The notes under the pieces were generated by a model. It saw only the letters and a list, made by a program, of their open reading frames with translations. It searched no databases and was not told where the DNA came from. A stretch of DNA of 64,000 bases from Sandaracinaceae bacterium (GTDB lineage Bacteria; Myxococcota_A; Polyangia; Polyangiales; Houyiibacteriaceae), in NCBI GenBank assembly GCA_016706685.1, contig JADJJE010000029.1:1-64000 (forward strand), written 5' to 3'. Made by a program: the position numbers and the translations under genes. Shown here piece by piece: positions 18,806 to 26,975 of this stretch; position 1 is the first letter of the stretch, and the number at the start of each line of letters is the position of its first letter.

Positions 18806-19432
18806 CTAGAAGAACACGGAGTCCGGGTTGGCATCGAGCAGGCGCGCCACCGTGGTCATGCCGTGGAACCCGCCGCTCGCATCCAGAAAGACGACATGAT
18901 GCCCCAACGTGAACTCGAGCTCGGCGCGACCGTTTGCCGAGATGGCGAGGCTCCGCCAGCTGCGGGTCACACCGACCGAGTCCGTCCGCGGGACCGGCGC
19001 ACCGAGGGTGAGCTCGGCCGCCGGGAGGAGCGGGTGCGTGACCACGCACAAGCCCTGCCACGCCACTTGCTCCCCGTTCCATCGCTCGGGGACAGCAATC
19101 GCGGTGCGCCCCGGCATCGTGTGGGCACGCATCCACGTGAGCAGCGCTCGGGGCTGAGTCGGGTCGACCTCCGCGTAGATCCAACGTTCCCCAGTGTCTT
19201 GCGAGACGAGCGCGAACGAACTGGGCCGCGTGGCCGCCGCGTCGCTTCCGTGCAGCACGTCCATGCAGCGACCGTAGTCGACCACGTGACCGCTCACGGG
19301 GTCCGAGCCCGCAGGAGACGGCAAGAGCACATCGGCGCGCGTGGACGGCGCGAACACCGGCAACGCGCAGAGCAGCAAGAGCCCCACACTGCCGGAGGCG
19401 AGGGAGAGGCGGCGCTTGGCGTGGGTGGTCAT
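18806..19432 (-). CDS. secreted two-Cys protein, paralogue B
   Basis: A 208-residue protein with a Sec signal peptide (MTTHAKRRLSLASG, then a hydrophobic core ending near TRADVLL). The mature part parallels its upstream neighbour: GRCMD near the N-terminus, PGRTAIAVPERW, GLCVVTHPLL, AELTLGAP, SWRSLAIS, LGHHVVFLDASGGFHG and VARLLDA. The two conserved Cys (GRC and GLC) may form a disulfide. Its ATG overlaps the upstream stop by 4 bases (ATGA), so the two are translationally coupled. No known family is recognised. Confidence 0.7.
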   Translation of the reverse strand: MTTHAKRRLSLASGSVGLLLLCALPVFAPSTRADVLLPSPAGSDPVSGHVVDYGRCMDVLHGSDAAATRPSSFALVSQDTGERWIYAEVDPTQPRALLTWMRAHTMPGRTAIAVPERWNGEQVAWQGLCVVTHPLLPAAELTLGAPVPRTDSVGVTRSWRSLAISANGRAELEFTLGHHVVFLDASGGFHGMTTVARLLDANPDSVFF

Positions 19433-20040
19433 CGCGTGAAGTCCAGGTCGATGGTGACGCTCGGATCGAGCAGTGCGGCAACGCCCCAGGCTCCAGCGAA
19501 GTGACCATCGGAGCCGAAGAAGCCAATGCGGTGAGCGAGCGAGTCGTTCACGCGCTCCTTGGCCGCTGTGCTGAGCTGGAGCGAGCGGCGCGTCCACCCC
19601 GAAGGCGGCGAGGTAGGCCGTGCTTCGCCGAGGGTGATGTCCGAAGGAGAGATCAAGACACGCGCCACGACGCACGTGGCGAAGAAGCCGACCACGCGGC
19701 CCGCATCGTTCCTCTTGGGCGAGACGATGAAGCGCCGGCCTGGTGTTGGGCCCGTGGCGATCCAAGTCTCGAGGGTCCGGCGACCACGCGGAGAAGGGTC
19801 CTCGATGGAGAGCGTGGTGTTCACCGTCGGGCCGGAGTTCAGCGTTCCGCCCATCGGCATCTGCCGACTGGCATCCACGCCGAGGAACGGGTCGAAGCAG
19901 CGCTCGTTGTCGATTTCGTAGCCCGTCACTTCCGGTTCGGAGGGACGGCGTCGTTGCGCCTCCGCATCGCGAATGGGTGCCGCAGCGATCCCGGTGACGG
20001 TGAGAGCGAGCAGGACCCCTAGCGCGCGAAGGCGTTCCAC
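19429..20040 (-). CDS. secreted two-Cys protein, paralogue A
   Basis: A 203-residue exported protein (signal MERLRALGVLLALTVTGIAA, cleavage near AEAQ). The mature part has NERCFDPFLGVDAS, PGRRFIVSPKRN, FATCVVARVLI, SDITLGEARP, RRSLQLS, HRIGFFGSDGHFAG and VAALLD. These line up in order with the next gene, so the two are tandem paralogues with 4-base coupling. Both keep one Cys in each half. Likely periplasmic. No homologous family is known to me. Confidence 0.7.
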   Translation of the reverse strand: MERLRALGVLLALTVTGIAAAPIRDAEAQRRRPSEPEVTGYEIDNERCFDPFLGVDASRQMPMGGTLNSGPTVNTTLSIEDPSPRGRRTLETWIATGPTPGRRFIVSPKRNDAGRVVGFFATCVVARVLISPSDITLGEARPTSPPSGWTRRSLQLSTAAKERVNDSLAHRIGFFGSDGHFAGAWGVAALLDPSVTIDLDFTR

Positions 20041-20082
20041 GTGGACGAGTGTACTTCCGTCACGGGCACGACGCTATCTCGC

Positions 20083-20514
20083 TCAGCCGTGCACGGCGAT
20101 CGCGCGGATCCACGTCGCACGATCGTTCGTGACCGTCAGCACGTTGCCGACGGACACGTTCGCGGACCGCGCGGCCATCGCGATGAGCGGCGACTGGACG
20201 AAGAGGTTCGAACTCTGCAGGGCGGCTCGGTTGGTCACGGCCCACTTTACGATTCGCGCGGCGGTCGAGATTTCAAAGCTGGTCATCGGCTGGCAATCGT
20301 GAGCACAGCGGACGCGCTTCGCGCGACGAACGATCTCGTCGGCGCTCGACAGGAACAGATCGCAGTGCGCGGTTTCGAAGCGGCCTTCAACGCGCGAGAG
20401 GAGCCAGTCGCGATCGAGCCAGATGGAGGTCGTGCCCGCTGGAAGCTCGAGGTGATAAGTCGGCGGCGCGTCGAAGATCTCGGCCATCGGGGCGAGCATA
20501 CCGACAAGGTGCAA
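20083..20514 (-). CDS. small cytoplasmic hypothetical protein
   Basis: 143 residues, or 134 from ATG 20487 (MAEIFDAPPTYHLEL), which I think is the better start. The order of beta strand (TTSIWLDRDWLLSRV), helix (ADEIVRRAKRV), then NLFVQSPLIAMAARSANVSVG and a C-terminal helix loosely resembles STAS/SpoIIAA-like folds in myxobacteria, but this is only a pattern impression. No signal peptide. It lies 45 bases after the chlorite-dismutase-fold gene on the same strand. Confidence 0.55.
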   Translation of the reverse strand: MHLVGMLAPMAEIFDAPPTYHLELPAGTTSIWLDRDWLLSRVEGRFETAHCDLFLSSADEIVRRAKRVRCAHDCQPMTSFEISTAARIVKWAVTNRAALQSSNLFVQSPLIAMAARSANVSVGNVLTVTNDRATWIRAIAVHG

Positions 20515-20559
20515 GGGCGGGAACGAAGTTCGCGCGCGCCCATGCGAGGCGAAACGAGT

Positions 20560-21114
20560 CTAGACCCCTGCGCGCCGTAGCCGGATCTCCACTTCGCGGT
20601 CCACGTACGACCACTCCTCGGTCTCGCGCAGCTTCCCGAGCAGGTCGTCGAACGCGCTGGTGTCGGCCTCGCCGAACTCGAAGAAGGTGAGGAAGTCGAA
20701 CGGGCCGCCCAGGTCTCGGCTGTGGTAGAGGCGCCGCGCGATGGCGGGCAGGTAGCGCAGGCCTACCTCGGTGTGATGCGAGCGTGCCTCGAAGATGGCG
20801 CGCCGCTCGTCCTGCGGGAGCGCCCACCAGGCCGCGGACTTCCGGATGGGAATCAGCACTGCACAGCGGCTGGCCAGGCGCCCGAGGTCCTCTTGAACGG
20901 CCACCAGCTGGGTCCGCTCCGCGCGCTCCACGTAGCGCTCGTTGCTGCGCACGCCGTCCAGGGTGAACACCGCTCCCGGAGCTGCTGCGAACTCGCTACC
21001 CTCCATCCGCTGCATGGCGCTGGCCACGGGCAGCGACTCGCCGCAGATGGCGGTGATGCGTTCCACCAGGAGGTCGCCGGTATCGCCTGCAATGAAGCGG
21101 ACTCGGATGGTCAT
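20560..21114 (-). CDS. chlorite dismutase-family (HemQ-like) protein
   Basis: 184 residues from ATG 21114. The C-terminal half carries the family core (AAWWALPQDERRAIFEARS, then LRYLPAIARRLYHSRDLGG, FDFLTFFEFGE and ETEEWSYVDREVEI). The His of LYHSRD occupies the place of the proximal haem ligand of the chlorite dismutase/coproheme decarboxylase fold. The N-terminus is shorter and more divergent than in true chlorite dismutases, and the distal Arg of those enzymes cannot be placed. So haem binding is likely, but chlorite or coproheme activity is not shown. Confidence 0.8.
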   Translation of the reverse strand: MTIRVRFIAGDTGDLLVERITAICGESLPVASAMQRMEGSEFAAAPGAVFTLDGVRSNERYVERAERTQLVAVQEDLGRLASRCAVLIPIRKSAAWWALPQDERRAIFEARSHHTEVGLRYLPAIARRLYHSRDLGGPFDFLTFFEFGEADTSAFDDLLGKLRETEEWSYVDREVEIRLRRAGV

Positions 21115-21228
21115 GGTCCCCACGCTGGACCGCGCAGGCCTCACGCTGCAACCTCTCGCCCGCGAATTTGCAGGGCAGAAACGGCATGGAAACGCCGCTC
21201 GTTGCGGCCGTGGTCTATGCTGCTGGGT

Positions 21229-21501
21229 ATGGCGGATCGGCCCGTGCACCCCAACGTCGTGTTGAAGAGCTACTGGACCGCGTCGTGGAGCGACTCACCG
21301 GAGCCGTTGTCGGGCCGGCCCATCGAGGCGCGGTCCGGCAGACTCCCGGCGGAGGCCCCCGAGCACTGCGCCCGGTGCGGCGCGGGAGGCCTACAGCCCC
21401 ATGACGCGAGCGACGACTCGGGCACTGCCTGGCGTCAGCTCTTCTTCCAGTTCCACTGCGAGTCCTGCGGCGCGTACACGCTGTTCCACTACGACGACTG
21501 A
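21229..21501 (+). CDS. small zinc-ribbon protein
   Basis: 90 residues from ATG 21229 with two Cys pairs, CARCGAGG and CESCGAY, 34 residues apart. They make a four-Cys zinc-ribbon knuckle typical of small metal- or nucleic-acid-binding proteins. No other domain is visible, nor is a signal peptide. It is divergent from the chlorite-dismutase-fold gene and 50 bases ahead of the kinase gene, and may share transcription with the kinase. Confidence 0.65.
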   Translation: MADRPVHPNVVLKSYWTASWSDSPEPLSGRPIEARSGRLPAEAPEHCARCGAGGLQPHDASDDSGTAWRQLFFQFHCESCGAYTLFHYDD

Positions 21502-21551
21502 GAAGCCTTTACGCCTCGCGCCCGCGCACGTTAGAGTCGGCCCCGGCTCGC

Positions 21552-23756
21552 GTGGCGTCCCTGACCGACGTCGTTTCGCGCCTTTTCCCGAGGTTTTGCT
21601 CGTCCCACGAGTATCGTTTGGCCATCGGCACCGAAGCTATCGATCTCCCGCGCCCCTTTGGGCCGTACACCCTCACGCGCCGCCTGGCCGTGGGAGGCAT
21701 GGCCGAGGTGTACGTGGCGAAGACTCAGGGCATCGGCGGCTTCGAGAAGCTGCTGGCCATCAAGGTCATCCACCCGACCTACTCGGAGGACGAGCAGTTC
21801 ATCACCATGCTGGTGGAGGAGGCCAAGCTCAGCGTCCTCCTGAACCACAACAACGTGGTGCAGACGTTCGACCTCGGCTGTACGGAAGACACCTACTTCA
21901 TCGCCATGGAGCTGGTGGAGGGGGCGGACTGCTACCGCATGCTCAAGGCGCTCCGGCAGCGCAAGGCGCTGCTGCCGCTCGACATCTGCGCTTACATCGT
22001 GTCGGCGGTTTGCTCGGCGCTCGACTACGCGCACCGCAAGCGCGACAGCGGCGGCAACCCGCTGCGCATCGTGCACCGCGACGTCTCGCCCCAGAACGTG
22101 CTGGTGAGCTTCTCGGGTGACGTGAAGCTGGCGGACTTCGGCATCGCGAAGGCGGCGCTGCGCACGCAGGACACCCAGGTCGGCATCATCAAGGGCAAGT
22201 ACTACTACATGTCCCCCGAGCAGGCGTGGGGTGACCCCATGGACCACCGCTCGGACATCTTCTCGGCGGGCGTGGTGCTGCACGAGCTGCTCACCGGCGA
22301 GATGCTCTACCAGGCAGACAACCTGCCCGAGCTGCTGGACCGCGTGCGCAAGGCCGAGCTGCGGCCGCCTTCGGCCTTCCGCCGCGACGTGCCGGCCGAG
22401 CTGGACGCCATCACCATGAAGGCGCTCGCGCGGCGCGCCGAGGATCGCTACGAGTCCGCGCACGACCTGGGCCAGGCGCTCACCCAGTTTCTCTACCAGC
22501 ACCAGCCGTCGTTCACCACGGCGCGGGTGGCACGCCTCATGTCGCAGCTCTTCGCGGAAGAGTACGCCGCCGCCACCGGCGCGCCGCCGCCCTCGCAAGA
22601 GAAGCTGCTGGCTGCGGACCCGGGTCGCCGCGACTCGGTGACCGCCAAGATGACGGTGGGCGAGTACGAGCCCGACGCGAAGAGCGTGATCTTCGACCTG
22701 CGGCGCACTCGCGACGACCTGCCCACGCTCGGCCGCGCATCCAGCAGCGATGACCGGCCCACCAACCCGAACGCCATCCGGGTCACGGCCCGCCCGCCGC
22801 GCTACACGTCCAAGCAGGCGCCGCCCGTGCTGGCCACGCCGCGCCCCGGCGAGGACGAAGACGCACCCACCATGATGCTGGACCGCGCCGGCCTCGCGCT
22901 GGCCGACCTGGCCGCGGGGCTCGAGTCGCCCAGCGCTCACGGCGACGACTTCGGCGACGACGAGAACACCGTGGTGGAAGACATCGGCATCGGCGCGCAG
23001 CTGCAAGACCTCCTCGCGGCCGAGGCCCGCCCCGCGAACTCGCCCTCGGGGCGTGGCTCTCCCTCCGTGAAGCTCAGCGCGTCGTTGGCCGAGGACGCGG
23101 ACGTCTACCTCCACCCGGACGACATGACGCCACCGGGGCCGTCGTCCATCCCGAAGGCGCCACGCGTGCCCCGCGAGGCGGCGGCCATGCTCACGCCCAT
23201 GACCAGCTCGGTGACGCCGCGCCCCTCGGGGTCGCGGGTGTTGGAGGCGCTGCGCTGGACGGTGATCGCCGCGCTGGTCGGGCTCGTCACGTACCTGGTC
23301 ATCGCCAAGGCCATCAAGCCCGAGCCGGTGCCCGTGGTGCGCATCGACTCCGTGCCGCGCGGGGCCGAGCTCTGGCTGGACGGGCAGCGGCTACCCGACC
23401 CCACGCCCGCGCGCATCGAGGGGCTGGTGGTGGGCACCGATCACGCGCTCGAAGTTCGCTTGGCCGGGCACGAGCCCTGGACCACGCACCTGCGCGTCCA
23501 AGCCGGTGAGCAGGAGCAGGTGGCCGCGCTGGTGGCCGTGGGCCGCATCGTGGAGATCGTCTCCGAGCCGGCCGGCGCGGAGGTTCGCTGCAATGGCGTG
23601 CTCGAGGGGCGCACACCGCTGCGCCTCGGGCGCCGACGGGTCGGCGAGGTGCTGGACATCAGCGTGACCATCGAGGGCCGTGAGCCCGTCTCGCACCGCC
23701 TCGAGGTGGTGGAAGGCGAGGGGACGCAGACGCTGCGGGTGCTCGGCGGGCGGTAG
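21552..23756 (+). CDS. Ser/Thr protein kinase with two PEGA domains
   Basis: 734 residues. Kinase domain about 36-310: Gly-rich loop LAVGGMAEVYVAK, Lys 71 in AIKVIH, HRD at 175-177 with N182, DFG 195-197 and SPE 221-223, so all catalytic residues are present. An acidic, Pro-rich linker (310-560) leads to one transmembrane segment (TVIAALVGLVTYLVIAKAI). Two ~70-residue PEGA-type beta domains follow (PRGAELWLDGQRLP, then PAGAEVRCNGVLEGRTPL), probably outside the cytoplasm. The layout is that of myxobacterial receptor kinases that read envelope signals. The first ~25 residues before PFGPY may be spuriously included. It is convergent with panC, with an inverted repeat between them. Confidence 0.9.
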   Translation: MASLTDVVSRLFPRFCSSHEYRLAIGTEAIDLPRPFGPYTLTRRLAVGGMAEVYVAKTQGIGGFEKLLAIKVIHPTYSEDEQFITMLVEEAKLSVLLNHNNVVQTFDLGCTEDTYFIAMELVEGADCYRMLKALRQRKALLPLDICAYIVSAVCSALDYAHRKRDSGGNPLRIVHRDVSPQNVLVSFSGDVKLADFGIAKAALRTQDTQVGIIKGKYYYMSPEQAWGDPMDHRSDIFSAGVVLHELLTGEMLYQADNLPELLDRVRKAELRPPSAFRRDVPAELDAITMKALARRAEDRYESAHDLGQALTQFLYQHQPSFTTARVARLMSQLFAEEYAAATGAPPPSQEKLLAADPGRRDSVTAKMTVGEYEPDAKSVIFDLRRTRDDLPTLGRASSSDDRPTNPNAIRVTARPPRYTSKQAPPVLATPRPGEDEDAPTMMLDRAGLALADLAAGLESPSAHGDDFGDDENTVVEDIGIGAQLQDLLAAEARPANSPSGRGSPSVKLSASLAEDADVYLHPDDMTPPGPSSIPKAPRVPREAAAMLTPMTSSVTPRPSGSRVLEALRWTVIAALVGLVTYLVIAKAIKPEPVPVVRIDSVPRGAELWLDGQRLPDPTPARIEGLVVGTDHALEVRLAGHEPWTTHLRVQAGEQEQVAALVAVGRIVEIVSEPAGAEVRCNGVLEGRTPLRLGRRRVGEVLDISVTIEGREPVSHRLEVVEGEGTQTLRVLGGR

Positions 23757-23759
23757 GCC

Positions 23760-23801
23760 TGGGCGCCTCGGGGTGCCAATTGCTCTTGTTTTAGGCGCCC
23801 A
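23760..23801. terminator. inverted repeat between kinase and panC, possible terminator
   Basis: TGGGCGCCT (23760-23768) and AGGCGCCCA (23793-23801) form a perfect 9-bp stem with a 24-base loop, between the ends of two convergent genes. It overlaps the last two codons and the TAA of panC. A T-rich run (CTTGTTTT) lies in the loop, not after the stem, so a classical rho-independent terminator is not certain. The loop sequence also resembles the right edge of the hairpin element at 46294-46539. Confidence 0.45.
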
Positions 23802-24642
23802 ACTCGAGGTTGTCGATCAGCCGCGTGGTCCCGAGGTGCGCGGCAATCAGCACCACCAGCCGCTCCGGCACCCCGTCCGTGGGCGGCAGCAGCGTGTCGG
23901 GGTCCACGGCGGCCACGTAGTCGATGCGGTCCATGCTGGCCACCACGTGTTCGCGCGTGATGGCGGCCAGGCGCTGCGCGTCGCGCTCGCCCGCCTGCCA
24001 CGCCGCCTCCGCGGCTCGCAGCCCGCGGGAGAGACCCAGCGCGCGCTCGCGCTCGTGCGGCGCCAAGTAGCGGTTGCGCGACGACAGCGCCAACCCGTCC
24101 GGCTCGCGCACGATGGCGCAGCCCAGCATCTCGATGGGCATGCTCAGGTCGGTGACCATGCGCTCGAGCACGCGCCACTGCTGGAAGTCCTTCTTGCCGA
24201 ACGCGGCGGCGCACGGGCCCACCAGGTTGAAGAGCTTGTTCACCACGGTGGTGACGCCACGGAAGTGCCCGGGCCGGAACTCGCCCTCGAGCGGCTGCGT
24301 GATGCCTTCCACCTCCACGTGGCTCTGGAAGCCCGGTGGGTACATGACGTCCGGCGCGGGCGCGAACACGATGTCCACGCCCACGGTGGCGCAGCGTTCC
24401 ACGTCCGCCTGGAGCGTGCGCGGGTAGCGGTCGAGGTCGTCGGTGGGCGCGAACTGCAGCGGGTTCACGAAGATGGTGAGCACGCGCAGGTCGGAACGCG
24501 CCCCCACCTGCGTGACCAGCGAGAGGTGCCCGTCGTGCAGTGCGCCCATGGTGGGCACCAGGCCCACGCGCTGCCCCTGCATGCGGGCAGCGTCGCACAC
24601 CGCCCGCAGCTCGGACGGATCGTGGATGATGCGCGGCGCCAT
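23791..24642 (-). CDS. panC: pantothenate synthetase
   Basis: A 283-residue enzyme that joins pantoate and beta-alanine with ATP to make pantothenate, the precursor of coenzyme A. The class-I-like nucleotidyl-transferase signature is visible as PTMGALHDGHL (30-40, the HIGH-like motif). AFGKKDFQQW, LALSSRNRYL (the KMSKS region) and GVTTVVNKLFNLV also match the family, as does the length. It starts 2 bases after panB stops. The two adjacent pathway enzymes on one strand form an operon. The C-terminus is NLELGA-TAA and lies in the inverted repeat at 23793. Confidence 0.97.
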   Translation of the reverse strand: MAPRIIHDPSELRAVCDAARMQGQRVGLVPTMGALHDGHLSLVTQVGARSDLRVLTIFVNPLQFAPTDDLDRYPRTLQADVERCATVGVDIVFAPAPDVMYPPGFQSHVEVEGITQPLEGEFRPGHFRGVTTVVNKLFNLVGPCAAAFGKKDFQQWRVLERMVTDLSMPIEMLGCAIVREPDGLALSSRNRYLAPHERERALGLSRGLRAAEAAWQAGERDAQRLAAITREHVVASMDRIDYVAAVDPDTLLPPTDGVPERLVVLIAAHLGTTRLIDNLELGA

Positions 24643-24644
24643 GC

Positions 24645-25577
24645 TCAGCTCACGGGGCCGTAGCTGGGGCCGTGCTGGCGCTCGGGGTTCACGGGCGCGG
24701 CGCTGGGAGCCGCCACGCTGGCAGCGCTCTCTTCGCGGCGCAGCACCTGGCCGAACGCGTATTCCTCGGTGGGGAAGGCGCCCGAGCGGACCTCGTCGCA
24801 GTAGCGGGCCGCGGCCAGCTTGCCGTCCTCGAACCAGTCGGCGTAGCGCTTCACGAACTTGGGGCGCATGTCGGGCGTGAGGCCCAGGAGGTCGTAGCAG
24901 ACCAGCACCTGGCCATCGCACGCGGGGCCCGCGCCGATGCCGATGGTGGGGATGCTGATGGCGTCGGTGATGGCGGCGGCGAGATCACTCGGGATACCCT
25001 CGAGCACCAGCGCGAACGCGCCCGCTTCGGCCACGGCGCGAGCGTCGTCCAGCACGCGCGCGGCGGCGTCTTCGGTCTTGCCCTGAACGCGGAAGCCGCC
25101 CATGGCGTGCACGCTCTGCGGCGTGAGGCCCACGTGGCCCACCACCGGGATGCCGGCGGTGACGATGCGCTCGATGGTGGCCGCCGCGCTGCGCCCGCCC
25201 TCGAGCTTGACCGAGTGGGCACCACCCACGGACAGGAAGCGGGCCGCGTTGCGCAGCGCCTCCTCCGGGCTGATCTGCCAGCTCATGAAGGGCATGTCGC
25301 CCACGATGTGCGCGCGCCGGGTGCCACGGGCCACCGCGCGGCAGTGGTAGACGATCTCGTCCACGGTGACCGGCAGCGTGGAGTCCAGCCCCTGGACGAC
25401 CATGCCCAGGCTGTCGCCCACCAGCAGCATGTCCACGCCAGCCTCGTCGAACAGCTGCGCGAACGTGGCGTCGTAGGCGGTGACCATGGTGATCCGCTCG
25501 CCGGCGCGCTTCATGGCACGCAGCATGGGAACGGTGACGGGCTTCGCGGACGTGGAGGTCCCCTTGGGCTTGGTCAT
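24645..25577 (-). CDS. panB: ketopantoate hydroxymethyltransferase
   Basis: A 310-residue enzyme that transfers a hydroxymethyl group from 5,10-methylene-THF to 2-oxoisovalerate, giving ketopantoate, the first committed step of the pantothenate pathway. The TIM-barrel signatures are ITMVTAYDATFAQLFDEAG, LLVGDSLGMV (Mg-binding Asp), HIVGDMPFMSW, VKLEGG, VVGHVGLTPQS and IGIGAGPACDGQVLV. A C-terminal tail of about 40 residues (rich in Ala/Pro) exceeds the usual ~265 residues. It is followed 2 bases later by panC. A gap of 132 bases separates it from the upstream TPR gene. Confidence 0.97.
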   Translation of the reverse strand: MTKPKGTSTSAKPVTVPMLRAMKRAGERITMVTAYDATFAQLFDEAGVDMLLVGDSLGMVVQGLDSTLPVTVDEIVYHCRAVARGTRRAHIVGDMPFMSWQISPEEALRNAARFLSVGGAHSVKLEGGRSAAATIERIVTAGIPVVGHVGLTPQSVHAMGGFRVQGKTEDAAARVLDDARAVAEAGAFALVLEGIPSDLAAAITDAISIPTIGIGAGPACDGQVLVCYDLLGLTPDMRPKFVKRYADWFEDGKLAAARYCDEVRSGAFPTEEYAFGQVLRREESAASVAAPSAAPVNPERQHGPSYGPVS

Positions 25578-25709
25578 GTGGCGGTCTCCTGGCTGCAGTC
25601 GCGGCCGGGGCGATTCCCGGTCCACGCTTTCACCTGGCGCTCCTCAGAAGGTAGCACGGGCTTTCGACGCCCGCACCGGGGCATGATTCAGTGCGGGGGG
25701 CGGGTGGGG

Positions 25710-26960
25710 CTAGAGCGCGGCCAGCTTGGCCTCGAGCTCGGCCCGCAGCGGGCTGTCGGCCTCCGAGAGCACCACCCCGCGCTTGAGCATCTTCTTGGCC
25801 TCGTCGTCGAGCCCGATGGCGGCCAGCAGGCGGCCCGCTTCGCCGTGGGCGCGAGCCCGCTCGGTCTGGGGGCCACGCTCGGCCAGCATGCGCCACACGT
25901 CGGCCGCCCGGTCGAGGCGCCCTTGCTCCTCGTAGAGCGCCGCCAGACGCCACGCCGTGCGCGGCGGGATGAACGCGTCCCCGCGGTCCACGAAGCGCTT
26001 CAGCACGGACTCCAGCTGGGCGGTGGCGCCCGGCCCGTTGCCCGTCTCGGCCAGGGTCAGCCCGATCTCTTCGAGCAAGCTCCACTCGGGCGACGCGCCG
26101 GCGCGGTCGAGCGCCAGCTCCAGCACCTCCAGCGCCTCGGCCGGCGCGCCGGAGATACGCAGCTGCTGGCCGAGCGCGAAGTACGGGCGGTAGTCGTCGG
26201 GGAAGTCCTCGACGGCGGCCTGGAACGCGTCCAGCGCGCCTTCCTGGTCGCCGGCCAGCCCGTGCAGCGAGCCAATCTGGATGTGCGCGCCCAGGCGCCG
26301 GTCGCCGCCCTCGCCCTCGGGCAGCGCGGCCAGGAAGCGCTTGTACCCCGCCACTGCGGCCTCGCTGTCGCCAGCCAGCGTGCAGGCCTTGGCGTGCTCC
26401 AGGATCAAGTAGATGGGCGCCTCGGCCTTGGCCAGGACCGCCGCGAACCCGTCCCGTGCCACCGGGAAGTCCTCGTCGTCGAGCGCGAGCAGCGCGTCGA
26501 AGAACTCATCCCCGTACCCCGCGTACTCGCTGGCCTGCTCTTCGTACCAAGAGCCCGCTAGCACCGCGATGCGCTCCTCGCGCGTCATGACCACACGACG
26601 GTTGGCCTGCTGCACCTCCACCCGGTCCACGTCGTCGAGCTCGGCCTGGGCGCGGTCCACCAGCGAAGGGTCGGCCGCCACGTCGAGCGCGCCACGCAGC
26701 TCTTCCTTGGCCAGCTCGCGCTCACCGCGCTCCCGCAGCAGCAGCCCCTGGGCGATGCGGTTCTTGGCGATGCCGTCGCGGCAAGCGTCGATGCGCGCGA
26801 CCACGCCGTCCCGCTCCGAGCGACGGTCGCCGGGGAAGGCGTCACGCGCCCTCTCGAACGCCAGCTTGGCCTCGCCGAAGGCTCCGCGCGCGAAGAGCTC
26901 TTCGGCCTTGCGGAGGTGAGTGTCGGGGTCGCTGCCGAGGAGTTTCTTGAAGAATGACAT
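25710..26960 (-). CDS. tetratricopeptide-repeat protein
   Basis: A 416-residue cytoplasmic protein starting MSFFKKLLGSDPDTHLRKA. It has several TPR units, for example ERGEFGEAKLAFERAR-like segments: GAFGEAKLAFERARDAFPG, DQEGALDAFQAAVEDFPDD, GAPAEALEVLELALDRAG and GRLDRAADVWRMLAERG. No signal or TM segment is visible, so it is probably a scaffold for protein-protein contact. It lies 15 bases downstream of a conserved unknown and upstream of panB on the same strand. The N-terminal FFKKLLGSD start is common in myxobacterial TPR proteins of unknown function. Confidence 0.85.
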   Translation of the reverse strand: MSFFKKLLGSDPDTHLRKAEELFARGAFGEAKLAFERARDAFPGDRRSERDGVVARIDACRDGIAKNRIAQGLLLRERGERELAKEELRGALDVAADPSLVDRAQAELDDVDRVEVQQANRRVVMTREERIAVLAGSWYEEQASEYAGYGDEFFDALLALDDEDFPVARDGFAAVLAKAEAPIYLILEHAKACTLAGDSEAAVAGYKRFLAALPEGEGGDRRLGAHIQIGSLHGLAGDQEGALDAFQAAVEDFPDDYRPYFALGQQLRISGAPAEALEVLELALDRAGASPEWSLLEEIGLTLAETGNGPGATAQLESVLKRFVDRGDAFIPPRTAWRLAALYEEQGRLDRAADVWRMLAERGPQTERARAHGEAGRLLAAIGLDDEAKKMLKRGVVLSEADSPLRAELEAKLAAL

Positions 26961-26975
26961 GCGTTGACGGGGCCT

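Noticed and set aside
21531..23114. A long open frame on the minus strand across the kinase gene
   Set aside because: It is antisense to a kinase with all catalytic motifs and has the His/Arg/Val-rich composition typical of shadow frames in GC-rich DNA.
25578..25709. A riboswitch or leader upstream of panB
   Set aside because: No conserved aptamer pattern was recognisable in the 132-base gap.
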